In this document: piece after piece, positions 36,130-45,148 of the stretch
Position numbering within the stretch: position 1 is the first letter of the stretch
How the letters are laid out: the number at the start of each line of letters is the position of its first letter
NCBI GenBank assembly: GCA_015680905.1
Contig: CM027377.1
Coordinates: 29,288,501 to 29,352,500, forward strand
From: Coptis chinensis
Taxonomy: Eukaryota > Streptophyta > Magnoliopsida > Ranunculales > Ranunculaceae
Length of the DNA stretch: 64,000 nt
Direction: 5' to 3'
Position numbers and translations under genes: made by a program
The notes under the pieces: generated by a model
Database searches by the model: none
What the model was told of the DNA's origin: nothing
What the model saw: the letters and a program-made list of their open reading frames with translations, nothing else

Positions 36130-36315
36130 TTTTAAGTTTGTAACACTTCTCCAACGCTTTTTAAGCGTTAGCAATTAATTCCGGAAATTCACCCAAATAA
36201 AGTAACGCTTTACAACATTGCTAATGCTTATTTAACGTTGGAAACTTACTAACGCTAAATAAGCGTTGCAAATCAAAAAAGGTGTGTGTTGCAAATATCT
36301 TATTATGGTGTAGTG
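36130..36315. repeat. right terminal and subterminal repeats of the CACTA element
   Basis: Words of the type caacgctttttaagcgtt and aacgctaaataagcgttgc occur in both orientations, as at the left end, and the element finishes ttatggtgtagtg. The array is shorter than on the left. Confidence 0.85.
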
Positions 36316-36542
36316 GTTTATACTCATACTGAGGTATGAATGAGTATAAACAATGATTGTTCATACCCCAAATAGCTATGAACAATGAGTATTCATATAA
36401 ACAATGATTGTTCATAACTCAAGTTGAGGTATGAACCCCGCCAAATAGGTATGAACAATCATTACAGATATGAATAATCATTGTTCGTACTCATAGCTCA
36501 TGTTGATGTATAGCTCATTGTTCATACTCATAGCTCATTGTT
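36316..36542. repeat. palindrome array, right of the CACTA element
   Basis: Continues the array cut at 18288: aaacaatgattgttcat, ccccaaatagctatgaac, gaataatcattgttc and tatgaacaatcatta units in the same order as 17300-17520. It ends at the solo LTR insertion. Confidence 0.65.
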
Positions 36543-36547
36543 TGTGA

Positions 36548-37797
36548 TGTAGGAACCGTTATGGTTGCATCGAATGATTTACAAACTACAAAAACCCATG
36601 CGCAGCGGAATAAAGGGTTCTCATGATTTGGTTAGGAATCATACCTTTAGATCAGCTGTGATATCTCTGAGAATCCAAGATCTACGAAATCAGCAACCTC
36701 TTGATCTTCTATTGTATTCCTATCCTTAGAATGGACGTTGTGTGGGCAACGATCTTCCAGCCTCTTCTTTCTCTCTTGACCTCTCTCAGTCACAAAGTTG
36801 GAACCGAATTTGGATCTCACTTTTCTTGAGCAAAACCTTGGTATTTCGGCCAGAGAAAAAAGGGTTTCTATTTATAGGCTACAACAGGGACCATGAGGAG
36901 AAATCAGGGTTAGGTCTCCTGACGGGGTTGGGTTTCCCATGTTCGCCCAGAACACACGGCCCAAGTCCGTCAACAAATGACTTATTCCACTAAAGGCCAT
37001 TGTTGCACTACCGCCCTAATCCCAAATTATGTTTATGGGCTCCATATTATATGCTTGTTGATCTCCCCATGTTTAAGATATCGAATGCCCGTTGATTAAG
37101 TCAAGTTATTGACAACTACATTAATCAACTTCTTATGTCCTTGAGTAGTACCACTCAACCTCATTGTCATGTCGGATTAAATCCACCTGCAGGGTTTACA
37201 TGACAATCTTTATGAGCTCCTCAAGGGGACATCATCAACTCGACTTCATGCGGGTCACGGATTCCTTCTATAATAAACAGCACACCTTACATATAAGGTC
37301 ATTACCCAATCCATCGAGTTTGTTGATTCACAAATGAATCTCACTCATTGATGATTTAAAGCAATGTACAATACACATAAGTGCCCATTATTATATCCGG
37401 ATTAAGAGGACAAGCATCCATAATAATAGAGGTGTTTGTTCTCTTATATAGTCAGTATAAAGAGAAACAACCTCACTTGGTCCTGTTCAATACACACAAA
37501 GTGTACTAGTGTAATCCTTTAGTCAAGATAGATTAATACCAGATTATACTACAACCTTACCAATGGTTTGTCTAAATATATCTAGGTTGTGAACGTTTAC
37601 TTATACTTTATAAGGAACTGATGATATGATATTCTGTGTGTCCACACACCATATTATCTACAATATAAAGTATTAGACACATGCATATAACTAATAACAT
37701 ATATAATATGCATAACATTTGCCCATATAATTCTCATTCAAAATATAAAGAATTAGAGTTAATACAAAAGTAATGCTTTTAGTATATAACCCTATCA
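36548..37797. mobile_element. 1250 bp solo LTR
   Basis: The segment starts TGTAGGAACC, ends CCCTATCA and is flanked by perfect 5 bp duplications TGTGA (36543-36547 and 37798-37802). A related uninterrupted site exists at 17596-17600, where tttgtga runs straight into gtgattttaaaaaaaatcat. A TATA-like ctatttatagg lies near 36868 on the + strand. No internal region or partner LTR is present, so it is a recombination remnant. The family is unclear; length and ends fit Ty1/copia or Ty3. Confidence 0.85.
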
Positions 37798-37802
37798 TGT
37801 GA

Positions 37803-38137
37803 GTGATTATAAAAAAAATCATATCCTCTAGAATTGTTTTGAAATGAACTTGGACCCTGGGGCAAATTTATTGTATTTAGAATTTATTGCCTTGGCTTGA
37901 CCTGATTTGACTAAAGTAATTTCATTGTGCAATCAAGTCAACTGCTGTTTGGTAATACTCAAGGTCTCAAACAGAATCTAAGAGGTAAACAAGGTAATTG
38001 ATGAGGTTAAACCTGGGTAGTTTAAGTGCCTATTAATTGCCGCTTAAGACCGATTTTTGAGAAATCGGTATAAAAAAAATGTCGCCTTAATAGGTCTGTA
38101 GGTTTTGTTTGTTTGTTTGTTTGTTTTTTTAATTTTT
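37803..38137. other. no feature recognised
   Basis: The first 35 bases resume the block also seen at 17601-17635. The rest is non-coding, ending in a (gttt)n run and T tract beside the MITE. Confidence 0.4.
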
Positions 38138-38145
38138 AAATTTAA

Positions 38146-38325
38146 ATAGTAATGCTACACCGACCCACTTATTTGACCTACTATTTGAACCTACTGATGT
38201 GTCAAAAGTCCTAATCATTGATTTACATAGAGATATGTGTCTGTGTGTATTACAATGCAAACCAACGTTATCCAAATAGTGAGTTCAATAGTAGATATAA
38301 AAAGTAGGTCTGTGTAGCACTACTC
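38146..38325. mobile_element. 180 bp hAT-type MITE
   Basis: Inverted ends: atagtaatgctacac on the left, and gagtagtgctacac as the reverse complement of the right, continuing through gacc(c/t)actt. The 8 bp flanks aaatttaa at 38138-38145 and 38326-38333 are identical. An 8 bp target duplication is the hAT signature. No coding capacity. Confidence 0.8.
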
Positions 38326-38333
38326 AAATTTAA

Positions 38334-39572
38334 GTCCACAAAAAAGCCAAAAAGAGAAAAGCCGATGAATCCATATATTGAAAACGTTGACAAGGTAAAC
38401 GAACTCAAGGTAAACAAACACTAGCTAAAAAGAAACTGTTGAGGTTATTTTGGAGGTATTTTAGAACTCCCAACCCCCACATTCAAGGTTCAAACCCCCA
38501 CGTCTCTAGTCATTTTTTCATTTGTTTCGTCTTCAACAATCATTACCCTAAGAGGTGACAATTTTGTTAGCATGAGGTCTTTAAAGGATATCAGTGGACT
38601 TCACATTTCCGAGGTATACACGTATCCAATTCCCATTGCTTAGAAGTTTTTAGCTTTTCATGTTATTTTTCTTTTTGTTCCTTTGTTTTGTTGCCTAGTT
38701 TCATTATGTCTACCAAGTAGTAATTCTTGTGTTTTTTCTGATGATACCGGTACCTTCTTCTTGAGAAGTAACAAAAGTGCTAATCTTGTGAAAAGCTTAT
38801 TCTGATCATATTGACCCGACCCAATTCTAACTTCCAAGGTATGTGTGGTTTACTTGGAGGTCACTTCTAGCATCTTATGTTTCTTGTCATGTTTTCTCTT
38901 GTTGCATCTTCTTTTGCTATGTGGTATTGTGCATGCATTATTACTTCCAGTTTTATTGGAAACTTATACTACGGTATTAGTTTTACTTTCATTCAATATT
39001 ACGAATCGGTTTTTTTCCTAATTGTTTGATTTATTTATTCTTACTCACTGATTGGTATTTTCACTTATATTAGCTGATGAGTGTTTCCTACCTAGGTGAG
39101 TTTATGTATTGTGTTTTTAATCTTAGTTGGTTTTCCTATCACAAATTGGTAACAGAGGACATATAGCCTTTATTAAGCATTCACAAACAGCAGCCTAGTT
39201 TGATTGTTTTATAAATTTTGCTATTTTAGTTCTCATATATTCGTATACTGCACCTTCTCATTTGCGAGTCAAAATGAACGTCTAAAGGATGTTAATGGTC
39301 AATTGTTATGCTCGACTAGAGTTATCAATATGTCGTTGAAGCCTAAAATATTAATGTTTCTTTATTTAGGTTTGATTTTCAGGTTCCAATGGAAAAACTA
39401 CATAAGGAGGTGGTTGGCGTGAAGCTAGATTTATGTGTAATGAAATCGTATCTTGATGAGGCTTTTAAAGGTTTAGCGTCCCATGCCAACCTTTACAACG
39501 AAAAATGTGCATTCACATAATTCTTATTTGACTTGTTATAAGCACCAAGGTAACCATTTGTTATTGTTTTAG
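38334..39572. other. upstream region of the OTU-like locus
   Basis: No protein recognised. Splice-like edges occur (for example ttttcag at about 39376-39382 followed by an open stretch starting VPMEKLHKEVVGV), so there may be upstream exons of the OTU-like gene, but I cannot place them firmly. Confidence 0.35.
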
Positions 39573-40196
39573 GTTGAGTTTGGTAAGGATATGGGTGATT
39601 GCCCTTTCTATCGCTATCTGGATTACTTCCCAGACGTTCTACAACCTTTAATTTTGGATATTGAAGATCCAAAGGGTGACGACAACTTTGGATTTAGGGC
39701 CTTGGCCATGGCATTGGGGTATGGCAAGGAGGGCTGGGTCCAAGTACGAGTTAATTTGATTTCAGAGTTGCACGCAAGTAAAGAAGAGGACATATAGATG
39801 TTCGGTCATGAAAACGTGACTCGTTGTGAGGGAAGTCTATTACACTTTAAGGGTGATGCTCCTGAGGAGAAATGGATGTTGCTACCTAAACATGGTTATC
39901 TTGCAGCGTCAAAGTATCGCGTTGCGATTGTGTATTTCTCAATGGCAGGTTATCACACTATTATGCCGTTAAAGTCAGTATTCAATGAGAATGACTATAA
40001 AGTCATTGGTATTGGGCCTGTTCCAAACTACTTTTTAAAATTGAATTTGGAAGCAAATTGTCCAATGCCAAAGATCGTGACGTTTTGGGAAAAACATCAT
40101 TGTGAAATCGCATATGAGTGGAAATCATATTTCATGTCTCGCTTTGATGCATTTCCACTTGTCTCTTGTAGAGATGATCATTTGGGCGACCTGTGA
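39573..40196 (+). pseudogene. OTU-like cysteine protease domain, catalytically dead, one internal stop
   Basis: After an acceptor (tgttttag, 39565-39572) one frame runs from VEFGKDMGDCPFYRYLDYFP to a TGA at 40196, broken only by TAG at 39795-39797, immediately followed by ATG. It resembles the OTU-type domain often found in plant transposon-related proteins: DIEDPKGDDNFGFRALAMAL, then GWVQVRVNLISEL, EEKWMLLPKHGYLAASKYRV and a hydrophobic strand. OTU enzymes cleave ubiquitin with Asp/Cys/His, the Cys sitting in D-G-N-C. Here that position is Phe (DDNFG), and the late N-H-F motif reads NYF, so both key residues appear replaced. About 208 codons, close to a full domain. It is either a decayed copy or a pseudoenzyme whose first part ends at the stop. 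Confidence 0.68.
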
Positions 40197-41466
40197 ATCT
40201 GAGTGATTCAGACTGACTTGGTAGGAGGCCACATTTGTTAAAGCTTTCGCCCTATTATGGTTACAGTAGACTTTAAAACCTTGGAATCACGTAGCCAATG
40301 TTCTTTCTCAAGTTTAATGTAATTGTTTGAGTTCACTTTAAATTTGTGTAGAAAAAAATAACATGTTCTTCATAATTTTGGATGTTGTTTGAAACAAGTT
40401 ATTGCTTCCTCTTAAATTAGTTATGCGCAAGTGAAAAACTATCGAATCCAAAGCCTCGTGTGTATGTAAAATCATGAGTGATATGATTTTGAGTTGTAAT
40501 ATGATTATGAATAGCTGCAATATTATCTTAAGTTGTAATATGATCATGAAATAGATGGAGAAAGAGAAACACAAAAAAAATTGTGCCTCTTTCAGATTAA
40601 ACAATTAATTAGAAGTGGATCTAGATAGATTCAAACCATCAGCCTCTCAAATAATGAGCGTTCTTACCCTTTTGAGCTTATGGATCCATTGACAAAGACA
40701 AACATTCACCATATGATGAGTAACAAGTTCAGATATCATAAGTCGTATTGATCTGATATACATACAAAGGGTACAAGAAAATCAATTTAAGGGTGATTTG
40801 ATGAGGGAAATGGTAGGAGATTCACTTTAAAAAGATTCAAGATATAACATTGCAGCAGGTGAAAACAGACTTCATCAAGGTATGCTTGTATGCGCTCACT
40901 TCTCAGGTAATTAGATTGCTCATGTATTCTAAGAGCTTTAGTTTATCCGAGCTTTATTTCAAAGTAAGTAATGGAATTCAAAGTCCTGAAGGAACTCTAT
41001 TATGTTCCCACCAAATCAGCAGGAAATAACTTGACAAATAGGTAGTTCTCTGTATTGTGCTCTAAAAAACTGAATGTGGGAAAATAACATGCTAAAATGT
41101 AAAAAGAGGCATTGCTTCCTTGAACTTTTGAACAAGACTACCCTGCCTTAAAGCATTTTCGTTCAGAGATAGTAGACAATTTGGGGTTTATTCAACACAC
41201 GACAGGTCAAAAGATGCAAGCTGAGATGCTATTAAACTATTATGCAGAAAGGGGATGGAATAATTGAATCAAGCATATCAAACATCAATTTTTCATTATG
41301 ACTACTGGCCTACTGCATATATAACAGAATAGAATAGTACTTGCAATCATATGTGTTGCATCTTTATGTAATAAAATGAAGTTACATACAAAAAAAAAAC
41401 ATATGCAAGCCAAAATATAACAACTTGTTGAAAATATTAAATATTTCATTAGAACGGTACACAAAG
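40197..41466. other. no feature recognised
   Basis: AT-rich intergenic sequence. The last exon(s) of the nitronate monooxygenase remnant were expected here in minus sense but were not found. Confidence 0.4.
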
Positions 41467-42186
41467 TTAGGAGAAGCCAACCCTTCTATGTATCATAGTA
41501 TGGCCAATGATTGGTTGGTTTGCCTCATGTTCATGATCTGGAAGAAGCCTCCAGTTAGTTAAGACAGGGGTCTGAAGGACCCTCTGTGGAGCATCATGCC
41601 ACCTTACACGGCCAAATATATCGGTATATTCAGTTTTATCTAGTTCAACCAACTTCCTTTTGTATGTTGGATGGGCATAGCTTTCCTCAGTTGCGAAAAA
41701 TTTGTAAATAACGGAACAAATTCTAACGTAAGATCATATCTTTTCTGGCACACCAGTTTAAAGACTGCATGTCTATGTTGGAACCTGGACACTGGTCGCA
41801 CGATAGCTTCCGAAAAAGCAAAAAACTGAAGTAGTTTAAATGATAAGTGTGTAAATAAAAAAAATGAAATCAGAATCTGGCTATGAAACCTAAGTGTCGT
41901 TCTATACATAGTTTTTGGAACGAGGACTTTTATCATTATAACTTTTTACAATAAACATCTCCTTCACAGATAGAACAACTTTCATTACAGTGTTGTTACC
42001 TTAATTAGCTTCTGTGAAAAAGAACCATTATACCGCTCACCTAGTGCCAAGGTCGATGCCCCGAGCCCCAAGGGCCAAAGCAGCAACATAACCATGCCTA
42101 TCCACAATACCACCTGCAGCACTGATGGGTATATCTTGACCAACAACGAGATCAACTACTTTTGGCAATAGCGACATCAATCCATC
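41467..42186 (-). pseudogene. nitronate monooxygenase (2-nitropropane dioxygenase family) remnant
   Basis: Two minus-strand exons remain. 42041-42186 reads DGLMSLLPKVVDLVVGQDIP, then ISAAGGIVDRHGYVAALALG and ARGIDLGTR before a GTGAGC donor. 41467-41701 reads FFATEESYAHPTYKRKLVEL, DKTEYTDIFGR, APQRVLQTP and NQPIIGHTMIH. These are the FMN-phosphate-binding AAGGI strand and the following segment of the TIM-barrel flavoenzymes that oxidise alkyl nitronates such as propionate 3-nitronate. The second exon should begin A-TTT-TTC, which leaves AA instead of AG at the acceptor (41702-41703). The N-terminal barrel exons and the last exon are absent, and the frame ends after TMIH with foreign residues. 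Family certain, function very unlikely. Confidence 0.85.
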
Positions 42187-42957
42187 CTGAAAAAACAATT
42201 AGAATCAATGCTAAAGAGGTGAATAATTTTCCTACATACATTTGTAAATTAAAAACATCAAAAAGTTAAACACATTGTGTCACTTAGTATCCATGAATCG
42301 TGATAATTTTCTGTAACATGGCAAACATATTGTTAAACCTCTTACAAAGGGCAAGTAATAATTTTCTGATATTGATTAACATCATACAAGAGAAAAATAA
42401 TAACTTGCAACACTTGATAATATAAGTCTCAACTATTATTTCAACCATATTGTTAAACCTCTTACAAAGGGCAAGTAAAAGACATACCTCCTTGTAGTAT
42501 GAGGAAGAGCAGTTCGTACATTTTCTGCCATAGGATGTCATAATCCTTCCATCCACAGAAAATCCAAAGCTAGCATGTTGAAGGCCTCAAAGATAAGTTT
42601 TGTGTGTATTTGTATTTAGCCGTTTAGGTTATAAGTTCAATATTATCTTCGTTAAATTGGATAGTATCAAGAAAAAGAAAATGCAAGTAAGCCTATTTGT
42701 CAGTGAGTAAAGAGAGACGGAGGAGAGAGTTATCGAAAATAGAGACTGGGGAGAGGAGTCTGGGCACGAGTTTCTTGTTATAGAATAATGGAAACCTAAA
42801 CAAAATTTCATCCAGTTTTATGTCGGTTTCACACTTTCTACATTTTCTCATCTTTATGCTAGAAGATGACAGATGTGTGGTCTAGATATGTGTGCATTGG
42901 GATGCATTTGAAGCTCTGCGCATTGTAGATTTAGTAATATATATACCTCATTTGACT
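42187..42957. other. no gene recognised; contains a 33 bp direct repeat
   Basis: Expected upstream exons of the nitronate monooxygenase are not visible. The 33 bp unit at 42326-42358, starting catattgttaaacctc, recurs exactly at 42446-42478, 120 bp away, which points to a recent local duplication. Confidence 0.55.
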
Positions 42958-43400
42958 ACTAGTATTTGCCCGTGTCCTACGACACTGTTTAAAATAGGCC
43001 CAAAATAACCCTAACCCACTAGACTTTAAAGCCCACCAAATGTGACAAAACCCAGCCCACCAGACAATAAAAGGCTAGCCTAGCATCCTTTGTTGACCAA
43101 ATCATAAGGATCCAATACTCTTGTGCCCAAATCTATATAACAAATTAGGGTGGTGTTGGACATCCAACACCACTCCCTAACCTTTGGATCTAGCTTATGA
43201 TGTGGCGAATTTAAGGGCTTCTGAGCTGTGGGTCATTTAATAGTGTGGAACAAGAGTGTTGTATCATTATTAAAGCCAACAAATGCGACTGGGCTTTTAG
43301 TGGGCTTTTTTGTTAGGCTTCTACTGGGCTTCGATTGGATTTTTTTTAGTCGGTTTTAGTTGGGTTTTTTAGTGTCGTACGACACGGGCAATATACTAGT
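42958..43400. mobile_element. element with Helitron-like inverted termini
   Basis: The right end reads GTGTCGTACGACAC (43372-43385, a perfect palindrome), then gggcaatatactag and T. This resembles the 3' end of a Helitron (GC-rich hairpin shortly before CTAG, next base T). The left end (42958-42985) is the reverse complement of nearly the same 28 bases. A third, left-facing copy starts at 43882 (actagtatttacccgtgtcg). No target duplication was found for the 42958-43400 pair, which agrees with Helitron ends in opposite orientation, but a TIR element that lost its duplication is also possible. The interior is GC-poor with cccacta-type repeats and no gene. Confidence 0.45.
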
Positions 43401-44460
43401 AACAAACTGCACACACCTCACAATCATTTGGATCTGCCACGTCATAAACAACCAAGAAAGAATTTGAGCCCCACACAAACCTGTTTTATTAGATAATAGG
43501 GTATGCCCATGCCTACGGCCCGCGAGATCTTGACGCACCTACGATGCTACCCCGACAACTCATCGCGCCTTCGGCGTGAAACAACTAGTCGCACCTTCGG
43601 CGCAAGACTAACCCAATTTCCCATTATCCATAAGCCCAAATCAATTGGGTCAGCCAACTGTGCAGTACCATGTCAAATTTGGAGGCTCAACAATTTATAA
43701 GCCCAGCCGTAATTGTTGACTTTTGGCTGATTTTTGGATAGATACTATGATATTGATTGTACTTAATAAAATTGCACAAACCCTCTAAACACTTAAATCT
43801 GCCAAGTCATATTTTGGTGAGAATGATTACCTACTATTGGATGGGGTTTTTTGGGCCCCACACTTTCCTATTTTTTGTTAGACTAGTATTTACCCGTGTC
43901 GTACATCACAGATACTCTAGCCTTCGGCGCCCCCGACGCGCATCCGCCCGTACGGCACATATACACGCGCTTTCTACGACCCCCCTACTTATGTTTCCAG
44001 AGCGCAACCGCCCATAAAAGTTCAGCCCAAAAACAGTCCAGGCCTTTTTTGGGTGGGGTGGGTGAGGTGAGAAATTTTTTTAAACTCACCCAAAAAAACT
44101 TGTTAACTCACCCACCCCAGAAAAACATTTAAGTGGCTAGGATTAGGGGGTGGCACGACTAGGTATCACCTTGTGAGGTGGAATTTGTCCACCCACTTCA
44201 CCCTTCTTTGTTATATGGCATTTTCTTCAATGCACCAAAAATCAAATGGACTCAATGTGCACTAATCTACACCCCTCATCCACTCAAACCAAGGGTTGAA
44301 GATATATTGATTGCAAAAAAGCAAATTTTTTTTAGTGAAATTTTCACAAAAACCCAAATCTCAATGAAAAGAATGCCAAATCAAAAGCAACAAATTGTGC
44401 TAATTGAGTCCATGCATTGTGATGCATATTGAAGAAAAGAAGCACTCTTGTTATATAGAC
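43401..44460. other. non-coding region with repeat fragments
   Basis: It includes two cgccttcggcg stretches (about 43567-43603 and 43920-43930), a third Helitron-like terminus at 43882-43909, and an inverted pair ctcacccaaaaaaac / ttttttgggtggggt at 44040-44100. No gene supported. Confidence 0.4.
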
Positions 44461-44461
44461 T

Positions 44462-44655
44462 AGTACACTGGCACATGGCAGTCGCCACGTGTGCGGTTAG
44501 CTTTTGGTCCGGGCAGCACAAAAGTTTAAAATTCGGTCAATGGCAATATAAAAAATGACTGAAAAAATAAGGACAATGTATTACGCCATGTGTGAGGTCA
44601 GTTGGGTTAGGCCGGACAGCACAAAAATACAAAATTCGGTCAGTGGCAATTTTAT
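44462..44655. repeat. diverged tandem duplication upstream of DSS1
   Basis: Two copies of about 95 bp, each running from catg(g/t) through g(c/a)ggt(t/c)ag and c(g/a)g(g/a)cagcacaaaa to aaattcggtca(a/g)tggcaat. They differ by substitutions and small indels. They lie 300-500 bp upstream of the DSS1 start. Confidence 0.6.
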
Positions 44656-44950
44656 AATTTTTAACAAAATTGATGGGCTAAAATGAGGGAGAAGCATCTG
44701 AATTTCACTGTGGAAATAGACGATTTTACCCCTCCATGAATTACGTTATTACAAAATTCATTAATATACATATCCGTAATTATCGAAGCCGGATAGGAAT
44801 AAAATCGTAAAGTGTTACTGTTAAAGAGACAATTCTGTTTAAAGTAGGAAGATAGAAAGATAGAAGATGTGAAGTGGCGCGTGGGCTCTAACATTTAGGT
44901 CCAAATGTCCAATGTTGAACGGGGCTCGTGGGTTTTAATTCATGGAGATA

Positions 44951-44990
44951 CACGTGCCGAAACACGTGACATAAAGTGGCAGTATAAAAT
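44951..44990 (+). promoter_or_regulatory. probable DSS1 core promoter: two G-boxes and a TATA box
   Basis: CACGTG occurs at 44951-44956 and 44963-44968, and tataaaat at 44983-44990, about 160 bp before the start codon. A leader intron ending ttgtttcag at 45127-45135 probably separates the transcription start from the ATG. G-boxes are typical binding sites of plant bZIP and bHLH factors; the functional role is inferred. Confidence 0.5.
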
Positions 44991-45148
44991 AACGAGGGAA
45001 ATCACATTTTTCTTCCAACTCAATTGCAGAAAAAAGAGTAAGGCGAAATTTAATTTTCTAGGGTTTTCAGACCTTATTTAAAATTGAAAGATTTAATGAG
45101 TCTATAATCAAATTAATTAATTGTTATTGTTTCAGGTTTCCAGTGAAT

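Larger units (their letters stand above)
18289..36315 (-). mobile_element. 18.0 kb CACTA (En/Spm) DNA transposon carrying host gene fragments (Pack-CACTA)
   Basis: Left end CACTACACCATAA and right end TTATGGTGTAGTG are inverted; over the first 28 bases 25 match. The 3 bp target duplication GTT is at 18286-18288 and 36316-36318, the usual CACTA length. Both ends carry subterminal repeats with the word gcgttgcaaa. The minus strand carries a decayed TNPD-type transposase (31115-33370) and a second protein remnant (30347-31099). The rest holds exon and intron pieces of at least five host genes (19299-21328, 29952-29995, 34561-34853) and an inserted Athila retrotransposon (21329-29951). Without Athila the CACTA is about 9.4 kb. 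The transposase has many frameshifts, so the element is no longer autonomous. Confidence 0.93.
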
